Source of the DNA: an uncultured Oscillospiraceae bacterium
GTDB taxonomy: Bacteria; Bacillota; Clostridia; Oscillospirales; Oscillospiraceae
DNA length: 64,000 bases
Direction: 5' to 3'
NCBI GenBank assembly: GCA_934597585.1
Contig: CAKTSA010000001.1
Coordinates: 103,205 to 167,204 of the forward strand
This document shows, piece after piece, positions 16,363 through 24,234 of the stretch (position 1 is its first letter; every line of letters starts with the position of its first letter). The position numbers and the translations under genes are program-made. Below the pieces are notes generated by a model. The model saw only the letters and a list, made by a program, of their open reading frames with translations. It did not search any database and had not been told where the DNA came from.

Positions 16363-16527
16363 ATGGAAGTATTTCTGATTTTCCCTAAGTCACAGCAGGC
16401 AAACCAGGAACTCGCAAAGTTTCAGTCCGAGCAGGCGCTGAAAAAAGTCCAAGGGCTTCCTTGCGCCGCGGAGCAAAAACTGGAGTTGGCGGACACCGCA
16501 GAATAGCGTCTGAAAACACAGAAGTAA
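16363..16527 (+). pseudogene. Degenerate second copy of the 58-aa gene
   Basis: It starts MEVFLIFPKSQQANQELA and matches the intact copy along its length but lacks a four-residue AQEL repeat. A TAG at 16504-16506 interrupts it seven codons before the original end (LKTQK remains readable, closed by TAA at 16525-16527). There is no GGAGG before the ATG, unlike the first copy. This is a tandem duplication with decay of the downstream copy. Confidence 0.7.
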
Positions 16528-16535
16528 GATATACA

Positions 16536-16576
16536 CAAACGGGCAAACCGGCTCTCAATGCCAGTTTGCCCGTTTG
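16536..16576. terminator. Hairpin after the degenerate copy
   Basis: A perfect 13-bp stem, CAAACGGGCAAAC (16536-16548) with GTTTGCCCGTTTG (16564-16576). It parallels the terminator after the first copy but has no T-run on the plus strand. Confidence 0.5.
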
Positions 16577-16647
16577 CCCCCACAAGGTTCAAATGAAGCT
16601 ATGTGCCGCTTTCAAGCTCCCGCTGAGCGGGTTCAAGAATCACAAGG

Positions 16648-16851
16648 TCAGCCACGCTGAAAGATCGTCTCCAGCCGTTTTCTGGATTCCTCCAGTGTAT
16701 AGGAAGGCACTCCGGAAAGGCGGCTTTCTTCCACAGCCTCCAGCTTTGTGCGCAGCTTCAAGGTTTCCTTACGCTGTTCAGCTTCTTCATGCGCCAGATC
16801 AGAGATCATGCCGTAGTCGTTGCGCAGCGCGGTCGAAGATTTGATAATCAT
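16648..16851 (-). CDS. Phd/YefM-type antitoxin with an internal deletion, orphan
   Basis: 67 aa. The N-terminus (MIIKSSTALRNDYGMISDLA, then HEEAE) and the C-terminus (LEAVEESRLSGVPSYTLEES) match Phd/YefM antitoxins of clostridia. The segment normally between them, containing the 'ITKNGEGDLVVMS' strand of the DNA-binding fold, is missing, an in-frame loss of about 20 residues. No toxin gene lies next to it. RBS AGGAG lies 10 nt before the ATG at 16851. It is probably non-functional as a classical antitoxin, or acts only through its dimerisation and toxin-binding parts. Confidence 0.6.
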   Translation of the reverse strand: MIIKSSTALRNDYGMISDLAHEEAEQRKETLKLRTKLEAVEESRLSGVPSYTLEESRKRLETIFQRG

Positions 16852-16894
16852 GGGTCAGCATCTCCTGAATGATTCTGTGATAATTCTATCGGAA

Positions 16895-17449
16895 TTATCC
16901 GCGGTTTTCAAGGCTCTCTTTGAAATACTTTGCCCACGTAGATTTGTATATCTGCACCTTGCCCTGTTCCCATTTCTTTAACTTTTGCAGCGGGACACCA
17001 AGCTGTGCCGCATATGCTTTCTGCGTCAAGCCACGCCGCATACGAATGGCTTTGATTTGCGCTCCTTGTCCTCGTAGTAGGAACAGGTTATAGTCATCCA
17101 GCAGATCCACCAGTGACACCTCAAACAGCTCCGCCAGCTTCTCCATATGTTCCTTCGGATAATAGTCCCTTCCTACTTTTTCATAATGGATATATGTGCC
17201 GCGGTCGATGCTTGCATAGTCCGCCACGTCACTCTGTCGAAGTCCTTTTTGATAGCGATACCACCTCAGCTTGTCCGCTGTTTCTGTGATCTCAGATGCG
17301 TCTGAAAATTGCAGGTTAAACTTCTCTGCATCCAAAAGTTTATGGGGAAGGATGACCGGGAACTTGAGAATTCGGAGCGGCGCAACTTTTAGTGCACCTG
17401 CAAAATTCGCAGCCAATACATAGCTGTGGACTTTCAGGTGGTAGAACAT
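16895..17449 (-). CDS. Double helix-turn-helix XRE protein at the element end
   Basis: 184 aa. Two XRE-like units are visible: residues about 58-115 (LRWYRYQKGLRQSDVADYA, then IDRGTYIHYEK) and 130-170 (IKAIRMRRGLTQKAYAAQLG, then PLQKLKKWEQG). The first 50 residues are of unknown type. No good ribosome-binding site precedes ATG 17449, so the start is uncertain. It is the gene nearest the junction with sigK and lies on the same strand, 32 bp after the sigK fragment's stop, so it may be read from the sigK promoter. A role in element control is a guess. Confidence 0.6.
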   Translation of the reverse strand: MFYHLKVHSYVLAANFAGALKVAPLRILKFPVILPHKLLDAEKFNLQFSDASEITETADKLRWYRYQKGLRQSDVADYASIDRGTYIHYEKVGRDYYPKEHMEKLAELFEVSLVDLLDDYNLFLLRGQGAQIKAIRMRRGLTQKAYAAQLGVPLQKLKKWEQGKVQIYKSTWAKYFKESLENRG

Positions 17450-17481
17450 AGACCATTTTGGCCCAAAAGGTACATGGTTTT

Positions 17482-17853
17482 CTACATGAACCGCTGTTTG
17501 TTCCGTTGCGTTAGTATCGCATTCTCAATACACCTGCTCGCATACGTCGCCAGACGTATCCCCTTGTCGGCCCGGAAGGTATTCACCGCCTTGATCAGCC
17601 CGATGGTCCCAATCGAGATCAGATCCTCCTGATTTTCCCACTGAGTGTAGTACTTTTTCACAATATGCGCCACCAGTCTCAGATTCCGCTCCACCAGCAC
17701 GTTGCGGGCGTCCAGATCGCCATGGGCGCACCGTGCCAGATACTCCCGCTCCTCCTCCGCCGACAGCGGCTTGGGGAACGACCCGCCGCTGCCCGCCAGA
17801 TGCAGCGACCAGAATACCCCCTGGCACAGCAGCAGCAATGCCGCGTTCAGCAT
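17482..17853 (-). pseudogene. sigK: 5' half of sigK interrupted by the mobile element
   Basis: 123 codons from ATG 17853 (AAAGGAGG upstream). It begins with the hydrophobic pro-sequence of SigK ([16 protein letters not shown]), then [15 protein letters not shown] and region 2 with [13 protein letters not shown] and [16 protein letters not shown]. It matches SigK until RCIEN (the Asn codon is 17521-17523), then diverges into [12 protein letters not shown] and a stop. Intact SigK is about 235-240 aa and continues with ENEILM and regions 3-4. Base composition also changes at this point. The same site is split in Bacillus skin. The 3' half must be elsewhere, probably left of the window. Confidence 0.85.
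17513..17530. other. Candidate attachment site, element-sigK junction
   Basis: On the minus strand the junction reads GAG-AAT-GCG-ATA, where uninterrupted sigK genes have GAG-AAT-GA(G/A)-AT. Homology to sigK stops at or just after GAGAATG. The plus-strand sequence left of it is element-like (A/T-richer) and right of it is GC-rich core. Confidence 0.65.
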
Positions 17854-18460
17854 AGCCACCCCTCCTTTCCCTCACAGGCTATGCGCCCACAGGAAGTCCC
17901 TATGCGCCCCAACGGCAAAGGCGGAGGCGCCCGCGCGCCTCCGCCTCTGCCAGGGGGATAAAGGATCTATGTCGTCTGCTCCCTTGTCAGGAGCCTCGCT
18001 CTTGAGGTGCGGCAGGGAGGATCGGCAAATCCTCCCTGCCTCTATGGAAAACACAACGGCGTAATGCCGTTCGGCTTGCCAGACAGATTGCCCCCCGCCG
18101 CGCAAAAACAAAGCGCACGGCCAAAGCAGACCGTGCGCAGAAAGGCACATCACGCTTCGGCTCCGGGAATGGCGAAAGCCCGGGAGCGGCGCATCACGTA
18201 TCTGACTTATCCCGTCACGCGGGCATCACAGTGACCTTCTCGCGGGGCATCTCACCCCATTCCGCCGCCAGTCCAACCGACCGGCGCGCCGTCCCTTTAT
18301 TTATTTCCACCCCTATTGTACGCCATACCGCCGCAAAAAGCAAGAGAAATTTTTTCATTCTGCGCGCATTCTGCGCCATTCTGCGCCGTGTTCATTGCAG
18401 GGGCCAAATGCCCACACCCCGCCCCGTACAGCCCAAAATTCCCCCTAAACGCTCCGTCGG
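17854..18460. other. Hairpin-rich gap upstream of sigK
   Basis: No gene is supported. At least three strong hairpins lie in a row: GGCGGAGGCG/CGCCTCCGCC (17921-17946), GGCAGGGAGGAT/ATCCTCCCTGCC (18011-18040) and GCGCACGG/CCGTGCGC (about 18111-18136). A small ACGGC/GCCGT hairpin lies near 18056. The sigK promoter must be in this stretch, but I could not place it with confidence. Confidence 0.45.
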
Positions 18461-18489
18461 TTGCATGATCCCGCCCCATTTGCTACGAT
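18461..18489 (+). promoter_or_regulatory. Promoter of the XRE membrane regulator
   Basis: TTGCAT (18461-18466), a 17-bp spacer and TACGAT (18484-18489). The start codon follows 18 nt later with GGAGGTGATCCC between. Confidence 0.5.
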
Positions 18490-18507
18490 AAGACCGGAGG
18501 TGATCCC

Positions 18508-19455
18508 ATGGATCGAGAAATGCTGGGCAGATTCATCGCCCAGAGACGCAAGGAATTGGACCTGACCCAGCGCCAGCTGGCAGAGGCGCTCCACGTGACG
18601 GACAAGGCCGTCAGCAAATGGGAGCGGGGCGCGGGCTGCCCGGATATCTCCCTGCTGGAGCCCCTGGCGGAGGCGCTGGGCCTCAGCGTGGATCAACTGC
18701 TGACCTACCAGACTGCCCCGGCGGAACCGGAGCCGGCGGAGGAGCCCGCCACCTCTCAGGCGGTCCAGGCGGTGCTGGACCTGACGCTGGCGGAGCGCCG
18801 CGCCCGGCGGCGCAGACGCTGGTTCATCGCCATGGCGGCAGCACTGAGCCTGATCGTGCTGGCAGGTATGTATGCCCTTCTGAGCAGCCTGCAAGTGCAG
18901 GGAAAGCTGTTCCGCAACGAAAGCAGTACATCACCCGATGGCAGCATCACCGTGGTGACGTATACCGGCAGCTTCGGAAATTCATCGGTCAAGGTAACGA
19001 ACCCGGCCGATATACAGCGCCGCTGGGGGGATGGCAGTGTGGAGACCGGCATGGGCGAATCCTATCCCCATACGGCGCTCACTGGCCTGTACTGGTCGCC
19101 GGACAGCGCCTGGCTGGCCATCGGCCAGAGCGTTCAGGGCGAAACCGCCCGCCTTGACTGCAAGCTCTGGCATTTCTATCAGGGCGCGGATGAGCAGTGG
19201 TACGGTCAGTCAGACGGCAGCATGAGACTTATCCTGGAGCACCTGTGGCATGAGGGGGATGAAGCGCTGAAGGCGGCATTTTCCGCCGTGAAAACGGCGC
19301 AGCCCTCCGGCTATCCCGTCTTTGACGTGACATTCAGCCGCTGGGACGGCGCGGTGCTGCAGCTGAAATGCACCTACACCGGCACCGACAGCGCCGGTCA
19401 CACCGTGACCGTCCGCTACGATCCCGCCGCACAGCAGGTGCTCTCCGCGGAGTAA
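18508..19455 (+). CDS. XRE-family regulator with membrane segment and extracellular domain
   Basis: 315 aa. Residues 5-62 are an XRE helix-turn-helix (GRFIAQRRKELDLTQRQLAE, then TDKAVSKWERG), typical of the clostridial group that carries C-terminal membrane domains. A basic linker (RRARRRRR) precedes one membrane helix at about residues 108-130 (WFIAMAAALSLIVLAG). The remaining 180 residues are predicted outside the cell, with WSPDSAWLAIG and DVTFSRWDGAVL suggesting a beta-sandwich. It may sense an extracellular signal and control genes directly. A strong terminator follows; it is monocistronic. Confidence 0.7.
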   Translation: MDREMLGRFIAQRRKELDLTQRQLAEALHVTDKAVSKWERGAGCPDISLLEPLAEALGLSVDQLLTYQTAPAEPEPAEEPATSQAVQAVLDLTLAERRARRRRRWFIAMAAALSLIVLAGMYALLSSLQVQGKLFRNESSTSPDGSITVVTYTGSFGNSSVKVTNPADIQRRWGDGSVETGMGESYPHTALTGLYWSPDSAWLAIGQSVQGETARLDCKLWHFYQGADEQWYGQSDGSMRLILEHLWHEGDEALKAAFSAVKTAQPSGYPVFDVTFSRWDGAVLQLKCTYTGTDSAGHTVTVRYDPAAQQVLSAE

Positions 19456-19463
19456 CGCGCAAT

Positions 19464-19499
19464 AGACAGAGGGAGGGGCTTTCGCCCCTCCCTTTGTCT
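19464..19499. terminator. Bidirectional terminator
   Basis: AGACAGAGGGAGGGG (19464-19478) pairs with CCCCTCCCTTTGTCT (19485-19499) with one wobble. It lies between two convergent genes and can serve both. Confidence 0.75.
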
Positions 19500-19523
19500 A
19501 TCAGAATCGTTCCCTGTTCCCCC

Positions 19524-21284
19524 TCATTCCGGCAGCGCCGTCCGGAGCCCGGCAATGAACTCATACAGCATCTGCAGGTCATATACATCCACCGTGTCGT
19601 CGCCGTTGACGTCGGCCGCCTCCGGACGGTACTTCTCCGCCGCCCCGGTGGTCAGATAGGTATACAGGCACGCGGTATCCAGCACGTCGACGGTTCCGTT
19701 GCCGTTCACATCGCCCATGGAAACAGGCGTATACTTGGGATCTGCCGTCACCGTGATATAGTATCTGCCGCCCAAGATCATGTCGTCTTCCACGGGGCCG
19801 CTGGGGCCGCTGCTGAAGTCACCGTCGTCCCGATACTGCAGCACGCCGTTTTCATTGCAGTAGTGAAACAGCTTGCCTGCCGGCAGCGCGTCGCGCAGCT
19901 GCTTTCCTCCCGGGCAGGCGAACCCTCGAAAAATACCGCTGTAGCATTTCATTGTGCCGCCCGACCAGTTCAACCCCCGAGTGTACGACATTGTGCCGCC
20001 GTTGCACCGGATCTGTCCGCCCGTGCCGTCCTTGCTGCCGATGGTCAGCTTGCCGCCGCTGACGTCCACCGCGGAACCTTCCGAACAGCTCAGTGCCAGC
20101 GTGGCAATGTTATCTGCGGAGTTGACCAGCTGCACCGCGCCGCCCGTTACCGACAGCACTGTACCGAAGCCGAGTGGACTAACGAATATCGAGTCCGATT
20201 GCTTCTTATCCGCCGTAAGGCTCTTGCCGTTCAGATCCAGCGTAAAACGCCCCTTCGTCACCGTCAGCGTACTGCCGCGCAGGTCCACATCCCTCAATAC
20301 CTTCACAGCAGCGCCCGCCTGTTCCTGTGCCGCCGCCACCGCATCCGCCAGCGAGGGATAGAAGACCTTCGTCTCCGCCGCCGTCAGCTGGGCCTGCAGC
20401 TCCGTCTGGCACCGGCGGCACTTGGCGTTTTCCCAGTCGATCCGGTTTTCAGGGTGGGGGCACGGCTCCTTCATCACCAGGCCGCAGGCGCACTCGTTGT
20501 CGAAGAACGTATGCTCGTGCGGCACGATCGTGAGATAGGCGTTGCTGCCTCCTAAGAATTGCCCTTGATATCCGTTGCAGATGCCATGTGTCAAATACGG
20601 GTTGGTCATCAGCGTGCCATTCTCCTCGCAATAGTGAAAGGCCTTCCCCTCCGGCAGCAGATCCTTGAGCTGCATATCGCTGCCCAGGGTGATCTTCGGA
20701 AAGATGCCGGTATAACACGTCGCCCTACCTGCCGATACGTTCAAACCATAGGAGACGAGGCTATCTGCCATCTTCAGCCGGATCTGGCCGCCGCCCTCGC
20801 TGCCGATAGTCAGGGCGGCGTTGGGGTTGTTGGCCTCCACCACGGTGCCGCCGCTCGTTCCCGTCAGCCCCAGCACCGCGATATTGCTGCTGTCGGAGTT
20901 GACCAGCGTCAGGGAGACCTCCTCGCTGCCGGTGATCTCCAGTACCTTGCCGCCGCGGGAAAAGAATTCCCATTCGCTTACAGGCGGCTTATCCCCGGCG
21001 GTGAGGCTCTTGCCGTTCAGGTCCAGCGTGAAGCGGCCCTTCGTCACCGTCAGCGTCTCGCTGCCCAGATCTACGTTCCGCAGCATCTTCACGACGGCGC
21101 CTTCCTGCTCCTGTGCCGCCGCTGCCGCCTCCAGCAGAGAGGAATAGGTTTTTGTGATTCCGCCGGCCGTTACCTCTGCCGCCGCGCTTTCCTCCGTGTC
21201 CGCGCCCCATACCGTCGCCGGTAGCAACGCCAGCATCACGCACGCCGCCAGCGCCGCGCACATCCATCGTCTCACGTTCTCCAT
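19524..21284 (-). CDS. Secreted repeat protein with C-terminal type I dockerin
   Basis: 586 aa. Residues 1-27 are a signal peptide (CAALAACVMLALLPATVWGA). Two homologous blocks follow, starting near residues 40 and 300; each has TVTKGRFTLDLNGKSLTA and ends in an FHYCEENG or FHYCNENG segment. Between them is a Cys/His-rich segment (CACG, CRRC). Residues about 522-580 form a dockerin: two calcium loops, DVNGNGTVDVLD and DVNGDDTVDVYD, each followed by a helix. Dockerins bind cohesins; none is encoded in this window. Substrate and enzyme activity are not evident. Confidence 0.7.
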   Translation of the reverse strand: MENVRRWMCAALAACVMLALLPATVWGADTEESAAAEVTAGGITKTYSSLLEAAAAAQEQEGAVVKMLRNVDLGSETLTVTKGRFTLDLNGKSLTAGDKPPVSEWEFFSRGGKVLEITGSEEVSLTLVNSDSSNIAVLGLTGTSGGTVVEANNPNAALTIGSEGGGQIRLKMADSLVSYGLNVSAGRATCYTGIFPKITLGSDMQLKDLLPEGKAFHYCEENGTLMTNPYLTHGICNGYQGQFLGGSNAYLTIVPHEHTFFDNECACGLVMKEPCPHPENRIDWENAKCRRCQTELQAQLTAAETKVFYPSLADAVAAAQEQAGAAVKVLRDVDLRGSTLTVTKGRFTLDLNGKSLTADKKQSDSIFVSPLGFGTVLSVTGGAVQLVNSADNIATLALSCSEGSAVDVSGGKLTIGSKDGTGGQIRCNGGTMSYTRGLNWSGGTMKCYSGIFRGFACPGGKQLRDALPAGKLFHYCNENGVLQYRDDGDFSSGPSGPVEDDMILGGRYYITVTADPKYTPVSMGDVNGNGTVDVLDTACLYTYLTTGAAEKYRPEAADVNGDDTVDVYDLQMLYEFIAGLRTALPE

Positions 21285-21417
21285 GTCTCGCTCCCTTCGT
21301 TCCGTTCGGTGTTTGAGTTTGGCATGTATATCATATATTGTCAGTGTACCAGAAATCCGTGCTTAATGCAAGCCTTTACTGCGTTGTGTCATCGCTTGGC
21401 ACACCATGGACGTACGA

Positions 21418-21455
21418 CAAAGAACGGACCTCCTCTCGGAAGTCCGTTCCTTGTT
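21418..21455 (-). terminator. Terminator of cstA
   Basis: GGAACGGACT and AGGTCCGTTC form a stem on the minus strand about 40 nt after the cstA stop, followed by TTTGT. Confidence 0.5.
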
Positions 21456-21493
21456 GTTATAAGGGGTGAGAAACTCACAATGGAAAGCAGTGT

Positions 21494-23221
21494 TTACTTG
21501 GCAGCAGCGGCCTTCTTCTGGGCGCTCAGCGCCTTGATGCCCTGCACCACCAGGTCGATGGCCAGGATCACCAGCAGCACACCGATGATACCGCGGATGT
21601 AGCACCACACCACGCCTTCGCCGCCAGCGGCGATGCCGGCGATCTGAGCCTTGATGGTGAACACCAGGGAGGTCAGCGTAACGACCAGCATGAAGAACAT
21701 GGGGAAGTAGAACATCTTGTTGTTGCGGCCGATCTTACCCAGCCAGCAGCACACAGCCAGCAGACCCAGAGCAGCCAGCAGCTGGTTGGCAGCGCCGAAC
21801 AGAGCCCAGATCTTGGCATAACCGGTCAGGCCCAGGGCCACGCCGGCCACCACGGTGATACCGGTGGCAACATAGGGGTTGGTGATGACGCGCTTCCAGC
21901 CCTTCAGATCCTCGCGGGTCTGGCCAGGCTCGACGAAGAACTCAGCGAACATGTAGCGGGCCAGACGGGTAGCGGTATCCACAGAGGTCAGGCAGAACGC
22001 GGACACAGCCAGGATCAGCATGGAGTACACAGCGTTGTAGCAGCCGTCACCGAACACCTTGGAGAACATGGAGGCAAGGCCGGTAGCGAACACGACGGTA
22101 GGAGTCACGGTGGTGCCGTCAGCATACTGGTTCCAGATGTAACCAACAGCGCAGACGGAGATCAGAGCCAGAGCGCACTCGATCAGCATGCCGCCGTAAG
22201 CGATGGGCTTGGCATCCTTTTCCTGATCCAGCTGCTTGGAGGTGGTGCCGGAACCAACCAGAGAGTGGAAGCCGGACACAGCGCCGCAGGCGATGGTCAC
22301 GAACAGAGCGGGGAACAGATAGCCCAGAGAGGTGCCGGAGGGAGCCAGCGTATCATAGAAGCCCAGGAATGCGGGCATCTCAACGGTGGGATGTGCGCCG
22401 ATGATACCCACGACAGCCAGGACCATCATGCCGTACAGCAGGAAGGAACTCAGGTAGTCACGGGGCTGCAGCAGGATCCACACGGGGGTAACGGAAGCAA
22501 CGCCGATGTACAGACCGACAATGATCATCCACACGGTGTAGCTCAGGTAGATGGGGTGCCAGTTCAGGCCGATGATCATGCACACCACAATGCCGATGAC
22601 GCCGATGACAGTGGCGACACCCAGAGGCGCGTTGCGGCGATAGACAAAGAAGCCGAACAGGATGGCCATCAGGATGAACATGATGGAGATGATGGCGGTG
22701 GAGGCGTTGGCCGCGGAAGCGGCATAGTCGATCGCGCCCTCAGCGGTGTAGGTAGCCTTGAAGGTGTTGGCCACGATGGAAGCGAAGGCAGCTACCACAA
22801 GGATCAGGGTCAGGTAAGCGAACACGATGAACAGCTTCTTGGCCTTGGCGCCGATGGCGTCGCCGATGACCTCACCGATGGACTCGCCCTTGTGGCGGAT
22901 GGAAGCGAACAGAGCACCGAAGTCATGCACGCCGCCGAAGAAGATACCGCCGATCAGAACCCACAACATCACGGGGACCCAGCCGAACACAGCCGCCTGA
23001 ATGGGGCCGTTGATGGGGCCGGCGCCGGCGATGGAGGAGAAGTGATGGCCCATCAGCACAGGAGCCTTGGCAGGGCAGTAGTCCTTGCCGTCTTCCATGG
23101 TATGAGCGGGAGTAGGACGGGAGTTATCGACGCCCCACTTCTTGGCCAGCCAGCCGCCGTAGAAGATATAGCCTACGACCAGAACTGCGCAGCCGATGAT
23201 AAGGAACAAAGCAGCATTCAT
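21494..23221 (-). CDS. cstA: Carbon starvation protein A (peptide/pyruvate transporter)
   Basis: 575 aa from ATG 23221 with AAAGGAG upstream. It has about 15-16 membrane helices and the CstA features: the N-terminal YGGWLAKKWGVDNSRPTPA, then GHHFSSIAGAGPINGPI, and GSGTTSKQLDQEKDAK in the middle. In E. coli and other bacteria CstA/BtsT proteins import peptides or pyruvate. It ends AQKKAAAAK. The upstream gene overlaps its start by 4 bp, so the two are co-translated. No LytTR two-component genes lie next to it, unlike in many genomes. Confidence 0.92.
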   Translation of the reverse strand: MNAALFLIIGCAVLVVGYIFYGGWLAKKWGVDNSRPTPAHTMEDGKDYCPAKAPVLMGHHFSSIAGAGPINGPIQAAVFGWVPVMLWVLIGGIFFGGVHDFGALFASIRHKGESIGEVIGDAIGAKAKKLFIVFAYLTLILVVAAFASIVANTFKATYTAEGAIDYAASAANASTAIISIMFILMAILFGFFVYRRNAPLGVATVIGVIGIVVCMIIGLNWHPIYLSYTVWMIIVGLYIGVASVTPVWILLQPRDYLSSFLLYGMMVLAVVGIIGAHPTVEMPAFLGFYDTLAPSGTSLGYLFPALFVTIACGAVSGFHSLVGSGTTSKQLDQEKDAKPIAYGGMLIECALALISVCAVGYIWNQYADGTTVTPTVVFATGLASMFSKVFGDGCYNAVYSMLILAVSAFCLTSVDTATRLARYMFAEFFVEPGQTREDLKGWKRVITNPYVATGITVVAGVALGLTGYAKIWALFGAANQLLAALGLLAVCCWLGKIGRNNKMFYFPMFFMLVVTLTSLVFTIKAQIAGIAAGGEGVVWCYIRGIIGVLLVILAIDLVVQGIKALSAQKKAAAAK

Positions 23222-23757
23222 AAAGCTCTCTCCTTTCTGAACAAGATTTTCTTTTGCTTATGAAACAGGCCTCGATGAAAGACCTGCGCTGCACTGTGTC
23301 CGCTGCGGTTGGTGCTGACCTTTTCCTCCGGCAGCTCCACCATCGCGGTATGAAAATCCATCCAGCCCCAATAGGACATTTTGAAGCTCTTGTACAGCTT
23401 GCACCGCTTCAGGGCCTTCCTGGCGTCCTCGTCGCAGCTGTCGCATACGAACAGGGCCGTGATGTACGTGTACATGTGGTTGGGGCCGGGCTTGATCCGT
23501 GCCATGCCCTCGTCATACGCCAGCTTTTCGCACCGGTCGTAGATCTCCTTCGTCAGGTGGGGCACATCGAACAGATACACATATTCAAAGCTGTTGGCTT
23601 CCCACAGCTTCGCCTTTTTCGACAGCACATACTTGGAGGATTCCGCATAAAAATCCATCTGCGCCGCCAGCGGCTGCTCCTGCTCCTCGCACCGGCGCAC
23701 GTCAAATTCGCCGCTGTAGATGTCACACAGGCGGTCCACCGCTTCTGCTCGTGTCAT
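23218..23757 (-). CDS. Conserved hypothetical protein coupled to cstA
   Basis: 179 aa from ATG 23757 (MTRAEAVDRL), chosen over ATG 23790 because AAAGGA precedes it at workable distance. It is soluble and mixed alpha/beta. Notable parts are YVLSKKAKLWEANSFEY, a CDSCDEDARKALKRC segment with several cysteines, YWGWMDFHTAMVEL and TNRSG near the end. The TNRSG stretch is followed by a basic tail overlapping cstA. No function is known to me. Its coupling to cstA suggests an accessory role in transport or its control. Confidence 0.65.
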   Translation of the reverse strand: MTRAEAVDRLCDIYSGEFDVRRCEEQEQPLAAQMDFYAESSKYVLSKKAKLWEANSFEYVYLFDVPHLTKEIYDRCEKLAYDEGMARIKPGPNHMYTYITALFVCDSCDEDARKALKRCKLYKSFKMSYWGWMDFHTAMVELPEEKVSTNRSGHSAAQVFHRGLFHKQKKILFRKERAL

Positions 23758-24047
23758 AGCTTCCACCGTCCTTTCCTCATGTACAACCATGATCCTTCAT
23801 GCACTTTCGCGATTTTAACCGTGAAAACCCACAGAGGAAAAAGTTATATTTTTCCTCTACGGAAACGTTATCGCAACTTGAAAAATCATGTTTCATACTA
23901 TACGCCAGTTGTTTTTGAATTTCAAGAGGGCAAAATTAACAAGAATTTCACGGAAAGTTCATATAAATTTTTCGTTAAGTTCATATTGAATTCGCAAAGA
24001 TTCTGTGATACCATGCATTTGTACCATCGCCCATGGCATAACTAGGC

Positions 24048-24084
24048 AAAACGCACCGTGAAACGTTCTTCACGGTGCGTTTTT
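24048..24084 (+). terminator. Orphan terminator in the gap before the SPFH operon
   Basis: A perfect 15-bp stem (24048-24062 with 24069-24083) and a T-run at its end. There is no plus-strand gene in the 290 bp before it. It may end an unannotated small RNA or insulate the operon downstream. The rest of 23758-24145 shows no gene. Confidence 0.6.
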
Positions 24085-24145
24085 ATGCATGCATCGTCCA
24101 TTCCGCCCCGACGCCGTCCCCCGTCAACAAATTTACGCCGATCTG

Positions 24146-24175
24146 TTGACCCGAGCCGGTGCTTTGTAGTAAAAT
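24146..24175 (+). promoter_or_regulatory. Promoter of the SPFH/zinc-ribbon operon
   Basis: TTGACC (24146-24151), an 18-bp spacer and TAAAAT (24170-24175), 60 bp before the first gene. Confidence 0.5.
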
Positions 24176-24234
24176 AGGAGACGTATGGAAGCCCTCCCCG
24201 GGAAAAACGACAGATTGAATAAAGGAGAAAAACT

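Noticed and set aside
1-17853. Prophage or conjugative element interpretation
   Set aside because: No terminase, portal, capsid, tail, relaxase or type IV secretion gene is visible in this part; such genes could lie to the left, so only the label is withheld.
22265-23263. A 332-codon plus-strand frame opposite cstA
   Set aside because: Its His/Asp/Gly-rich translation is typical of antisense frames; cstA on the minus strand is certain.
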